This document shows positions 40,883 through 50,899 of a stretch of DNA of 64,000 nucleotides, piece after piece. The stretch is from NCBI GenBank assembly GCA_018806915.1, contig JAGKQI010000070.1:1-64000 (forward strand). The letters run 5' to 3'. The notes beneath the pieces are model-generated. The model saw nothing but the letters and a program-made list of their open reading frames with translations. It was not told the origin of the DNA and did no database searches. The first letter of the stretch is position 1. Each line of letters begins with the position of its first letter. Source of the DNA: Phytophthora colocasiae (Eukaryota; Oomycota; Peronosporomycetes; Peronosporales; Peronosporaceae). The translations under genes were made by a program, and so were the position numbers.

Positions 40883-40924
40883 GCGTCACGCAGACGTTTG
40901 ACGCGAACAGATCATCTTGAAAAT

Positions 40925-41290
40925 GCATGACTGTACTCTCATGTCGTATAGACGGGCCAATCAGCCAGTTTTTTTAAAACAATATTCGTCAATATTTTAC
41001 TTCACTATTCAAAAACTTGTGAGGTGGGTATTTCGACACGGAAGAAATAATGGTGAGATCCTATGTGACATAGACAGTCCATTCAGCCGTTTTTCAGAAC
41101 TTTCTCAATATTGCACTTCACTATACGAAAACTTGTGAGGTGGTGTATTTCAACAGGGGAAGATGCTGGTTAGACCCCCATATGACATAGACGGACCAAT
41201 CAACCGGTTTTTAGAACTTTCACTTCATTACACAAAAATTAGAGTAGTAGGGTATTTCGACACAACGAATATGATGGTAATACTCCTATG
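40925..41290 (-). repeat. 117-bp subterminal repeats inside element A (left)
   Basis: Three degenerate units, reverse orientation to those at 36765-37024: gacgggccaatcagccag, gacagtccattcagccg and gacggaccaatcaaccgg at about 40950, 41070 and 41190, each followed by acttgtgaggtgg-like sequence in the first two. Mirror at 58433-58800. Confidence 0.7.
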
Positions 41291-42047
41291 TAGCATAGAC
41301 AGGACGAACACCCGTATAACATCTCCACGATAAAACCTCCTTGGATAAGCAAATACGGACTTGAGATATAAGACCCAACAGACGCACAACGTACCATCGG
41401 AAAGAGCAAGATAAATGACATTGTTTCCATGTGCGTAAGAAAGGGACATTGTAGATATAGCCAATGATAGCGTAAGAAACGTCCAATTTTTTAAAAAAAT
41501 GCCTGTATAAGCGAATATTAAATTCAGATATTAAATCTGGGTGACACACGAGATACCATCGGAAAGAACATGAAAAAGTACGTTAAATCAGTCTAAGAAA
41601 TTTTGATAGCCAAACGGATGACGAGATTAGTCGGCGTTTTGGTGTGATATTAATGTGTAGTAAGTTTGAGTGTGTTTGCCTTTAAACTTGGATAACTTTA
41701 CGAAGACTTGGCATATAGAAATTCTTTTTAGTACGATAACGTAGCGCGTCGAATTGTACAGTCAATCCATCTAGTAGAGCGAGGAGACTGCAACTCTAAG
41801 TATAGTTATGGTCAGTCAAAGGTGAAATTTTGAGAATTCACTTAGACATTTAATAAATTTTTCAAAAAATAATATTTGGGAGTGCTACCAAGTACCATCG
41901 TGTAGAGCGTGAAATGACACGTTACGGACATCTACGTAGTATTGTCAACGGCAAAGGATAGTTGAAGTTTGAACAGACAAATTTTTCATTGAAAATACCC
42001 CAATAGCAGAATTAGGTTTGTTGATGTAGGGGTATTTGCGCTTGTTG

Positions 42048-43135
42048 GTCAAAGGACTTAAAGACCATCGAGATTGAAGAAGTGGAACGGCCCCAGCCAT
42101 TTGCACCTGAACCAATGTTTTGTCCTGCAACAGACGACAATGTCCACCGAGCACCTCAGCGAAGGAATCTCCTCACAGGTCGCTGCAAGAAATTTCTCGA
42201 CTGGTACAAAGACCCAAATTCGCTTCAAAACCATAAACGAGGCACGAGTTCACCAGACCATGAGAACAAGTTTCGCGCAACTCTGGGAAAATTGCTGCAG
42301 TCTGGAAAAAATCTGGCTGAAGTGTTGCGATACACAAGCTGGACTCGCAAAGATTTTTGCTCCTAGTGTATTGGATGAGGTTATCGGTCATTTTGGAAAA
42401 CCGGAAGTTGGTACCGAGCTCTCTGCAACAACCCGGTACAACCAACTGAAATCGTTGGTCAAATTTTTCGATTTTTTTTGTGAAAATGGAGCAGTTTTCG
42501 AGTTTGTCTAATCAGTACACGATACTGAAAGAAACATCAATCAAGGTGTCTAAGTAGCGGAAACAAGAAATAATGGAAGATAAAGCTAACCGCATCGCAG
42601 GCATGCCAACACTTGCTGAATTTCAATCGTGGGTTAAGGGTGATCTCAAAACGAAGTTTGAAGCTCAAATTGCACGGAGACAAAATGAACAATTCGACGC
42701 GGACATGTACGTGGCTGTGCGAGATTATATTGTAGTACTTTTTTGGTTGCAACACCTCCACAACGTCTTCAGCGTCTTCAGCAGATGTCTATTGAAAATG
42801 TGGAGAAAACAAACGAGATCACTACTTTCTTCTTCCATGCCATAAGACACAACACATCTACGACCCGGCGATGATGTGTGTGCCAAAACAGTACGAGCTT
42901 TTGTTTTCAACATTTCTGGACTTTCGACTCGAGCTGTTGAAGCAACATGCACTCGCGTCGGATAAACCAGACTTGGAGAAAGAAGCCGAACTATTTGTCA
43001 AGTGTATTGGGTGTCCCTGACAAAGTGCCTTACGCAAGAAGCTGGTTGACGACAAAAAAAAATTAAAAAAAGAGCATGTAACTATTCCAGACTGCCGAAG
43101 TATTTACGTGACGCATGTCCACCGCGCTAGAGTGT
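42048..43135 (+). pseudogene. Broken unidentified gene, perhaps tyrosine-recombinase-like (left)
   Basis: Pieces of one polypeptide lie in changing frames. First SKDLKTIEIEEVERPQPFAP and RCKKFLDWYKDPNSLQ to GKLLQSGKNLAEVL (42050-42330). Then AGLAKIFAPSVLDEVIGHFG to KSLVKFFDFF (about 42340-42480). Then MPTLAEFQSWVKGDLKTKFE to AVRDYIVVLF (42573-42740), a shifted TPPQRLQRLQQMSIENVEK, and AMMCVPKQYELLFSTFLDFR to KCIG (42870-43015). The helical N-terminus and a RDYIVVL...TPPQR stretch faintly recall the core-binding and R-box region of eukaryotic (Crypton-type) tyrosine recombinases. No complete R-H-R-Y set can be seen, so this is a weak suggestion. The first piece runs into the tip of element A, which may have cut the gene. 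Several frame changes make it a pseudogene. Confidence 0.35.
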
Positions 43136-43149
43136 CTGATGGTGGATTT

Positions 43150-44055
43150 ATTACCGTGCGTCGTAGACGGTCCAATCAGCCAGTTTTCAAAACTTCGTCA
43201 ATACTTCACTTCCTATACGAAAATTTGTGAGGTGGGGTATTTCTACACAGCAACGCTATGGTAAGACTCCCATGTAGCATAGACAAGCCGAACACCCGTA
43301 TAACATCTCCACGTTGAAAACTCTTTGTTTAAGCAAATACTGACTTGACATATACGATATGGCAGACGCGAGGTACCATCGGAAAGAGCATGAAAAAGTA
43401 CATTGTTTAGATGTGCGTAAGAAAGGGACACTGTAGATATAGCAAATGGTAGAGTAAAACGTCTGTACTATAAAAACGCTTTGTAGAAACTAATACTGAA
43501 TTCAGACATTAAATATGGCAAACACACGATGCACCGTCGGAAAGAGCGTGAAAAGGTAGATTGTTTCCATGAATGGGACACGGTAGATATAGCCAATGAA
43601 AAAGAAAGAAACGACATATTTTTTAAAAAATACCTGTATAAGCTAATAATAATGACTTCATATATTAAATTTGGGTGACGTTAAATCGATCTAAGAAGAT
43701 TTGATAGGGTGTAAGTATAGCCAAACTTATGACGAGATTAGTGGGCGTTTTGGTAATCATAAGTATATATATTTAAACTTGAATAACTTTATGGATGCTT
43801 AACATATGGAAATGCTACTTAGTACGATCATGTAGCCCGTCAAGTTCTAAATTGAATCCATCTATGTAGAACGAGGAGACTTCATGTCGAAGTGGAGTTA
43901 TAATCAATCATAGGCGAAATTTTGACGACACACAAAAATCAACTTTATCATTTAATAACTTTGTCAAAAAAAAAAGATTTGGGAGTGCTACCAAGTACCA
44001 TCGTGTAGAGCGTCAGAAACTACGTTGCGTACATTAAAATAGCGTCGCCTAAGTG
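43150..44055 (-). mobile_element. Element B inverted end (left arm)
   Basis: Reading inward from the tip at 44055 (cacttaggcgacgc on the minus strand): gtttctgacgctctacacga, gtagcactcccaaatc, an AT-rich block with tccatatgttaagcatcc, one or two 159-bp-type units around 43380-43580, and a 117-bp-type unit at 43158-43290. This is the same order as at 35934-37024, inverted. Together they could bound an 8.1-kb composite containing the gag-like segment, element A and the broken recombinase-like gene. Confidence 0.65.
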
Positions 44056-44063
44056 CAGAAGGA

Positions 44064-44243
44064 ATGGAGATCGTCCATTTGCTGAACGCAGACGACGACG
44101 GAGAGAACTGGGCGTTCGAGCTCTCTGACACAGAGGGGAGGAGGAAGGATCTGGTGACGGGACGAAGGCACAAACGAGACACAGACGGCACCACATCCTT
44201 TGCCCACTGGGAACGCATATATCGATGGTATTATGCGCGATAG
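44064..44243 (+). CDS. Small coding-like ORF, 59 aa (left)
   Basis: ATG-initiated (MEIVHLLNADDDGENWAFEL, later TTSFAHWERIYRWYYAR and stop), immediately inside the outer tip of element B. The acidic N-terminus followed by a basic/aromatic end is protein-like, and the frame is kept in both arms with one substitution (HWERIY here, HWQRIY right). Not recognised; possibly the first exon or a remnant of a transposon gene. Confidence 0.35.
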   Translation: MEIVHLLNADDDGENWAFELSDTEGRRKDLVTGRRHKRDTDGTTSFAHWERIYRWYYAR

Positions 44244-44331
44244 CGGGCACCATATTGCGCGCGAGGGGGAAGCAAGAGCTTCAGTAATAAAGATCATTGT
44301 GTACCTAACAGTGCCGTTGAGATGCCTGATG

Positions 44332-44589
44332 TCATTCTCCACAATGCGGCAGGTAGATAAGCAACGGCATGCTCAAGCAGCCGTTTCTCTTATAGTAGTA
44401 CAGCTGGGAGAGCGCCGCCTTCACGCGCCGAGCGGTAAGACGCTTGTAGCCGCGGGCTACCATCCGCAGCCTGCTCCCATTGATCTCGTTCTGGAATTGC
44501 ACCCATTCCTGCGGAGCCTCTCCGCGGTAGCCACACGCGATGTTTTTGGTTGGCTTGAATTTTTGTATTTGCAGCTCTACCTTTACCAT
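44332..44589 (-). CDS. Hypothetical ORF, 85 aa (left)
   Basis: Starts at the GTG/ATG near 44589 (MVKVELQIQKFKPTKN), continues with CGYRGEAPQEWVQFQNEING, MVARGYKRLTARRVKAALSQ and LYYYKRNGCL. The basic, aromatic composition looks like real protein, perhaps a DNA-binding fragment. The copy in the right arm is identical at the protein level. Not recognised. Confidence 0.4.
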   Translation of the reverse strand: MVKVELQIQKFKPTKNIACGYRGEAPQEWVQFQNEINGSRLRMVARGYKRLTARRVKAALSQLYYYKRNGCLSMPLLIYLPHCGE

Positions 44590-44613
44590 ACCGTTAGTGG
44601 CGTCGAAATTTGA

Positions 44614-45167
44614 ATTTGTAACAGAATTTGGTGTAAATAAAAGGATTTAGAACCATTGTAGTACAATAGAAGAGTAGCATACTGTCTGATCAGCATTGTA
44701 GACTTCTACGCACTGGGTTTTGGACTACGGTCTGTTTTACTAGTGCTCGTAGGATGCATCTAAACAAGTGTATCAACATCCCACCAATCGTTTCGAAACG
44801 AACGCGCTAGATTTAGTTTAGGATTGGAACGTGTGAAAACGTGCATCTCACACCAACTATCAGTGAGCGTAGTACATGCAGATACGTGGATCAATGTTAG
44901 TCAAAAGGTAACACATATACGATAAGGCCGCATATTATGCAGATTACTAACAGCCAAATATGCAGCCTAGCATCTACGGACTTGTGCAGCGCTTTTGCGC
45001 AAAACAGGAGTACCAGGAGCCGATGGCAGCTCGGAAGCCGTGCCGTATGGGGGAAGCCATATCAGCCGCCTTCCGACGGATACGGATTGACTTTGTGCTC
45101 TGGGATCAATTGTCCATTTGACCACTCGTTGTGCCATATATCCCAGCACGTTATTGTGGAGCGATTT
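44614..45167. other. No clear gene (left)
   Basis: No convincing gene. A minus-strand stretch of about 70 codons (NNVLGYMAQRVVKWTIDPRA) and another frame with PEHKVNPYPSEGG look partly coding but are interrupted. Mirror at 54561-55139. Confidence 0.4.
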
Positions 45168-45546
45168 TTTTGGGGTCAAACTCTGCACAGGCCAACTCGT
45201 GCGCGGGTCAACTTCTGCGCAACTCCTGTGCAGAGGTTGACCCTTGAAGAGGTCATTATTATATCAAGTAATAAAACTGTAACAAATTATTTTTCTTCCA
45301 CCTGATATTTTTATTTGTTTTTTAGGTGCAAGTTAAAATATATCTTGCTTGCTAGGCAGGGTCAAGAGTACTGACCATTTTCAAAGTGATGCAGCAGTTT
45401 GGACTGCGGACGATGTGAGTACTTCACGTCGCACAAAAAGCAAATGAATTATTGCATTACAAGTACTCAAGTACTAGTCAATCGATCTCGATAAAAAGAG
45501 AGTTGCGCACGAGTTGACCTGCGCAGAGTTTGACCCCCCAAAAAGG
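45168..45546. mobile_element. MITE-like element, about 380 bp (left)
   Basis: Ends are imperfect inverted repeats: ggtcaaactctgcacagg then ccaactcgtgcgc at 45176-45208, and its inverse (gcgcacgagttgacctgcgc, agagtttgacc) at 45505-45540. The outer TTTTTTGGGG/CCCCAAAAAGG is also shared. The left end has a second internal palindromic copy (gtcaacttctgcgcaactcctgtgcagaggttgac). No coding sequence of its own. It lies at the 3' end of the piggyBac pseudogene, and its end supplies that gene's last codons and stop. Confidence 0.6.
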
Positions 45547-48500
45547 ATATCGTCATTGTAAGTGCGCGGACTTGTCGGCGACCTTTCATGCAGAGAAATA
45601 CCGGTCCCATCTGACTGCAGTCACCGCAGAAGTACGACGTCGTTGACACACGCTTGTTGTCGGTGCGCAAGGCAGAACAGACTTTGCACGCTCGTTGACG
45701 TCTCTTGCCTTGTTTGTCCTGATCGCGCCACTCATCGATCTGCCGTGCAGCGTGCTTAGATTGTTGGCTGGGACCAGTTGGCACAGTAGTGTACGCTGGC
45801 GCACTGACATGGACTTGCGAACCGAAGGTGTTTCCTTCGAAGATGTCTGCAGCGCGAAGTTGTGTCAGCTGGCGATGGAGCTTGATCATGTAGCTTAACG
45901 TGCGTCAAGGGCTTCGAGGTCTTGTTCTTGTGGTAGGCCTTGTTGACAATGTAGCTGTTTATAATCGCCAAGTCGATCAGACCAAGCGCTAACGACTTGT
46001 AGTACTTCCGAAAACGGAGTGAGCGCTGGAGAGAGTAGGGTTGCAGCCTTAGATGGTCGTGGACGTCCACACCACCCATAAAGGCGTGGTAGTCTGTCAC
46101 TACTCTGGGGTATGGGACCTCGACTTTCTCCGCACCACCCTGACTGCCAACTCTGTCAAATTCCGTGCTTCCTCCCGTACACAGGAAATGGACAGTTCGC
46201 GAGTCCCACCAACTAATTGCCGCCATATTTGGGACGTGTTTGACCTAGCAACCTTGAACGATCCCCGCTCGATTGAACTGGGCCGGCTTTTCTTCTTCTC
46301 GACGACCTCGTTGCAGTATCCAAACCGGTTCGTCATTTATTGTACCAACGCAGTAAAACCCCATGAGGAGCAGCTGGATGGCCAGTGCCATCGACATGTA
46401 GATTCGATCAATAACAATCAGCCGCATGCCTTGCTTCCGAGCTTCGGGTCCGAACACCACCAGCAAGTTTCTCACCACCGCAGCTGGACCTGACTTCATA
46501 TCAGCCTTGTGAGCATCACTTGCGTGCTGCTTTTACCCGCAGTAAACTTTAAAGCTGTACATATGCAGCATTGTTTCATGGGAAACATATTAGTAAACCG
46601 CATTACTCAGCATAGAGGGAAGTGGAATCCAAAACAAAAACTCACCGAATGCAGTAGGCGGTGAGGCCTCAACACAGCATAAAGAGCTTCGCGCCCCACT
46701 TGTGGGACTTATCCTTTATGTAGACTCTCATCTTGTTGAAGGGCGACCGACTAGGTAGCGCAACTTCATCAAATGCCAGGTGTGAGAGTGCAACATAACC
46801 ACGAGCAAAGGTCCGTTGCAGCACCTCGACAAGCTTCCTTATCTTCCACACGCGGTCTGTCTGCGCTTGAGGATCATTGTTCGGGTTGAAGTGTATGTTT
46901 CGAGAGATCTCCATGAACCGGTCGCGTGCCAGAACCGAACCAAACAGCCTCGCGAAATCGCACCGACGTCAGTTGTCTTCCAATGGCTTGATAGCTTCTC
47001 GCGGTTTGGAGCAATTGTCCTTGCGACCAGTAAGCCGACAAATTGGCAAAGCTCGCAAGGCATGATAGGCTTCATGGATTCAAGCTCTTGCTGAATGTCT
47101 CGGCGAGTCTTGCCGGGGAAGATCAGTGTTACGCTGTTGCTTTTTCCGGTAACGCAAATGCGCAAATACGCAGCTTCAATCCGTAGTGGCAACATCACCC
47201 GATAATACCCGTTTGAACAGACAGCAATATGTTGCCACAACACAACGGGAAGGAAAAAGAAAAACAGCGCCATTGGAGAGTCACCGTGCCGCAATGCCTC
47301 CGCCGTTGAACCCGAATAGCCTTGACGGAAACTGGGGTGGCTGGTCGCGTTGTTGACCGGGTCGTACGGCGCCATCATGTGCTCGTAGACCTGCCTGCTC
47401 GGCGTCCTCCCAACCGGTTGCCGCCATGTCTTGCAGCACCACATCTTGCAGGTTACCCGCAAGCACTTCATCCCTTCTTCCAAAGCTCTCCAAAACGTGA
47501 TCGGCAAAAAGCACTTCAGCGGCAACTTCCGACTTCGTCTCCTCAGGATCATCCACAATGTCATCTGGCATGCATTGAACCCCTGCGCTCTCATCAGAGT
47601 CGTACTTGCCAGTGTCCACGTCATCGTGTTCAGCCTCATCACCCGACCCAATTGCTCCATACTGTTCTTCGTCTTCATCTGCGGCGACAGTATTCAAACC
47701 GTTGTTGTTGTCTGCTAGTAACTCACTGCCCCGTACGCTCAGATCATCTTCATCGTCTTCACATACCAAACACAGAAACAGACGTCAATACTTCGAATCC
47801 GGAAAAAAAATCAGCTTAGATGCAGCTTATGATGCAGCATAAGATGCTACGTACCATCTTGAACTTCAATCGAAGCGACGGAAGCGCCATCGTCGTCTGA
47901 TGTCGTGACGGAAAGATTATCGCCGGCCGTCGGAACCCATGCTGAGTCATCACCCGCGGTCGCTACCGACGCCAGCGATGACGTATCATCGTCCTCTACA
48001 TCCAGTACGTCACGGTCAATGCGAGGTGACGTCGCTATAAGCGGAGAGACTGGTCGAGACCGCGTTGGGGTGGTCTGCAGACAAGAGATCCGCAGTAATT
48101 TGTCAGCTTTGGCGCTGCGCTAGCTTCATGTTGTACTATACATACAACGACACCTGTGTAAATCACGGTATAGATCACAGATAATGACAGGCTTTACCTT
48201 CGGCTTCAACGGCACAGACAGATGCAATCGCAGCCTCTGCACCAATCCGTGAGCTGCCGCGGTTTCTACAGTGTGGGCAAAGTTTGAACGGCGCTGTTGC
48301 AAAGCTGCAATATCACATGCAATATATCATACGGCATTAGATGCAACATAACAGACAGGGTAATATCCAGCATTGTACGTACATCAGTTGCTAGTCGTCG
48401 ACGGGCAGTCGAAACTTCTTGCACGTAGCGGTCACGCACAGCTTGAACTGAAGCTGAAACTGGAGTGTCGTCACTCCCCAACTGCTCTTCTCGATGACGA

Positions 48501-48830
48501 GTAGAGTGGCTTGACGTTCGTGCCGACGCGGCAGCCCGGCTTCTCATCACTGTAGTAAAAAAAAGCATGTAAAATACTGCAGACCAGCAACGCACTTGAT
48601 AAACGTACCATTCGCGTACTACTCCAGCGCACTCTCCTCGCCCAAATGCCAACCGTCCCGTTCGCATGACCCACTGGTCTGATATACTTGTAGCGGTCGT
48701 CCAAGCTCCGACGTGGCGGTGGCTTCCGCGTCCACCCTCTGCCTTCAGCGCTCTTCCACACAGACTTGAAGGACTTCGCTGTCTCGAAGTATCTTGCCAC
48801 GCACGCTCACCATTTCGTGGGTTGACTTGC
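45470..48830 (-). pseudogene. piggyBac-like transposase pseudogene (left)
   Basis: DDD-type cut-and-paste transposase of the PGBD family. Order on the minus strand: N-terminal FKSVW...GWTRKPPPRRSLDDRYKYIRP (48800-48640); Ser/Thr and acidic segments (48450-47530); core start MAPYDPV and ALFFFFLPVVLWQHIAVCSN (47390-47220); LARDRFMEISRNIHFNPNN; first Asp in LAFDEVALPSRSPFNKMRVY; second in IVIDRIYMSMALAIQLLLMG; third in FMGGVDVHDHLRLQPYSLQ; C-terminal Cys-rich finger (ACKVCSALR, YFCGDCS, FLCMKGR). Lesions shared with the right copy: frameshifts near 47405 and 46957, a missing base at the end of LFMLC, and a TAA at 46534-46536. Private lesions: an extra base near 46337 and another near 45895. The N-terminal FKSVWKSAEGRGW is also shifted here. 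The last codons come from a MITE. Confidence 0.9.
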
Positions 48831-49103
48831 GTCCTCCGCCCGCAAATTCTTGAATGAGGCGGATTTAGAAAATTCGGCGGGGGCTGAGCTTTGGGCCACT
48901 CGTTTGGGCAGGAATGGACCTTCTCCTAAAAAATCATACATATCAGCCGCAGCATCCCAAAGTACCTGTTGACTCTAACTTGTGGTCTTGTTGGCGGACA
49001 GGAACGGAAACAAGGTCTTCTCCAAGCAAGTTCGTTTCAAAATTACTGCTCTGCAACCTCAATAGCTCCGTGTGTAGATACTTGGTACAGTCCTGCTATA
49101 AAG
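48831..49103. other. 5' flank of piggyBac, left
   Basis: Between the piggyBac N-terminus and the Tc1 end. It should contain the promoter or start of the piggyBac gene but no ATG in frame with FKSVW is visible, and no TIR is evident. Mirror at 50620-50900. Confidence 0.5.
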
Positions 49104-50619
49104 TATAGACGCACTTGACTTTTTCTTTTCAGTGATAGAGCTGGTGGTTCTAGCGGACGTTACTCTACCTGATGGTGTCTTATACGAAGCCAAACACATA
49201 ACCGAACAGCATTTTTCATCAGAGCAAGTTTTGCGACCGACAGCGGGAAAGTTGGGATCTGGACCTGTTCTAAACTAGGCTTCAACCTAATTTTCTCGGC
49301 AACTCTTTGCTCTTATTGGCTAAAATTGCGCTAGGGATTTACCTCGCATTAGACGGTAGCTAAACCGAAAGCGCGCTCTCAAAACACGGCGACACGATGC
49401 CTCGCGGCAAGAAACTCACGGAGGAGGAGCGCGGAGCGGTAAAAGCCCTCGACGCAGAAGGAAAAAGCTTCCGCTACATAGCTAGAAAACTCACTCGCAG
49501 CGACCAAGCTATTCGCAACGCCCTGAAGCCTCAAACAGCAAAACGCCCCCCCCCCCCCAAAAAAAAAAAAAAAAGCTCGGGAGACCCCCCAAAATCACTA
49601 ATAGCCTGACGAGGCGTGTGTTTCGGTTGGCAACTGTAAAGAAATACACGTCTAAACGGATCTCTGAGGACCTCGGTCGTATTCTCAAGCCTAGTACGGT
49701 GCGAAAACTACTAAACTCAACTCGTTTGGCCACGTGGATCATGAGAAAACCTTGCCCAGCCATCAAGCCTCATCATAAAGTGGCGCGTGCAGCATTCGCG
49801 GCGAAATATTTGAGCGAAACGTCGATGTGGGAGCGTGTCATCTTCAGTGACGAGAAGAAGTTTAATCTAGACGGACCTGATGGGTATCAGTACTACTGGC
49901 ATGACGTCAGGGCTGAGACCGAGTTGTACTCAAAGCGTGCAAGCGGCGGAGGAAGCGTAATGGTATGGGCGGGCGTGCACGCGCACGGAAAATCTGAGAT
50001 CGCCTTCCTGGAGGGAAGACAGGACTCTGTGTGCTACACCCGCACGCTTAACAATTATTTGGCTCCGTTCATCGAGAACCTTCGCCAGGCCCACGGCATC
50101 CAGGATCCTATTTTCCAACAAGACAATGCTTCCATTCACGAGTCGCGTTTCACTAAGGCGCATATTGAAGCTATGGGTATCAAGAAGCTAAAGTGGCTAG
50201 CCAAAAGCCCCGATCTCAACCTCATTGAGAACGTTTGGGGGCAATTGGCGTGGTCAGTCTACCGCGGAGGACGCCAATTTGATAACAAGGATGAGTTGAA
50301 GGCCCAGATTACCCGAAGCTGGGCGGATATAAGTCAACGCTATCTACGCAATCTCGTTGACAGTATGCCAACTCGAATGGCACAAGACGTGCTGAAAACC
50401 GGCGGCCCAATCGACAAGTGAGCTTGCCAGAGCAAAGTGCGTCTATAGTTTAGAACAAGTCCAGATCCCAACTTTCCCGCTGTCGGTCGCAAAACTTGCT
50501 CTGATGAAAAATGCTGTTCGGTTATGTGTTTGTCTTCGTATAAGACACCATCAGGTAGAGTAACGTCCGCTAGAACCACCAGCTCTATCACTGAAAAGAA
50601 AAAGTCAAGTGCGTCTATA
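49104..50619 (+). mobile_element. Tc1-like element at the palindrome centre, 1.5 kb
   Basis: Bounded by tatagacgcacttgac (49104) and gtcaagtgcgtctata (50604-50619), with TA at each tip as expected for Tc1/mariner targets. The terminal inverted repeats are about 174 bp (49104-49277 and 50446-50619). A further agtgcgtctata at the inner edge of the right TIR (50437-50448) repeats the tip motif, the arrangement of IR/DR-type Tc1 elements where transposase sites lie at both ends of each TIR; the left inner copy is lost. The TIRs merge with the arms of the 12-kb inverted duplication, so the element's true edges cannot be fixed by sequence change alone. Confidence 0.7.
49397..50421 (+). pseudogene. 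Tc1-like DD34E transposase, frameshifted
   Basis: Starts MPRGKKLTEEERGAVKALDA with a helix-turn-helix (SFRYIARKLTRSDQAIRNAL). A C13-A16 homopolymer (49546-49574) breaks the frame; after it, the right frame gives GRPPKITNSLTRRVFRLATV, resembling the GRP(R/P)-type basic linker between the two HTH subdomains, then the second HTH (KRISEDLGRILKPSTVRKLL). The catalytic domain is complete: first Asp in IFSDEKKFNLDG, second in FQQDNASIHES, Glu in SPDLNLIENVWGQ, with exactly 34 residues between the last two (DD34E, Tc1 subgroup). The frame ends GGPIDK at 50421. It is the only large single-copy gene between the two arms. The homopolymer shift could be a sequencing error, in which case the gene is intact. 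Confidence 0.9.
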
Positions 50620-50899
50620 CTTTATAGCAGGACTGTACCAAGTATCTACACACGGAGCTATTGAGGTTGCAGAGCAGTAATTTTGAAACGAACTTGCTTG
50701 GAGAAGACCTTGTTTCCGTTCCTGTCCGCCAACAAGACCACAAGTTAGAGTCAACAGGTACTTTGGGATGCTGCGGCTGATATGTATGATTTTTTAAGGG
50801 AGAAGGTCCATTCCTGCCCAAACGAGTGGCCCAAAGCTCAGCCCCCGCCGAATTTTCTAAATCCGCCTCATTCAAGAATTTGCGGGCGGAGGACGCAAG

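Larger units (their letters stand above)
38759..42059 (+). mobile_element. Element A: 3.3-kb transposon with 665-bp TIRs (left)
   Basis: 38759-39423 and 41394-42059 are inverted copies of each other, starting aagtcctttgaccaac at the tip and reaching the ttgctctttccg block. The TIRs include the ctctacacgatggtacttgg/gtagcactcccaaa block and one copy of the 159-bp repeat unit also seen in element B. On the right side the TIR is followed internally by three or so 117-bp units (40925-41290). Internal DNA carries unidentified ORFs (39587-40346, 40343-40882, 40563-40748), none recognisable as a transposase. No clear target-site duplication is visible, so superfamily and autonomy are unknown. Long TIRs with subterminal tandem repeats are known in several DNA-transposon superfamilies, including MULEs. 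Confidence 0.75.
37025..49277 (+). repeat. Left arm of the 12-kb inverted duplication
   Basis: This stretch is the reverse complement of 50446-62715. Paired coordinates sum to 99721-99740 throughout, drifting only through small indels. Identity by eye is about 98-99%. Differences include a 21-bp segment absent here (beside 38089), an indel in the recombinase-like gene near 42330, and private frameshifts in piggyBac near 45895 and 46337. The outer limit is about 37025 (last shared bases in the atggtgagggcgtacgaag block) and the inner limit is 49277. Confidence 0.95.

Noticed and set aside
38759..42059. Target-site duplication for element A
   Set aside because: Flanks (ccgtcttcttc on the left, aaagaccatcg on the right) share no convincing direct repeat.
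47322..47819. 165-codon Pro/Arg-rich ORF opposite piggyBac (also at 51908-52405)
   Set aside because: It is antisense to the acidic N-terminal region of the piggyBac gene and has shadow composition.
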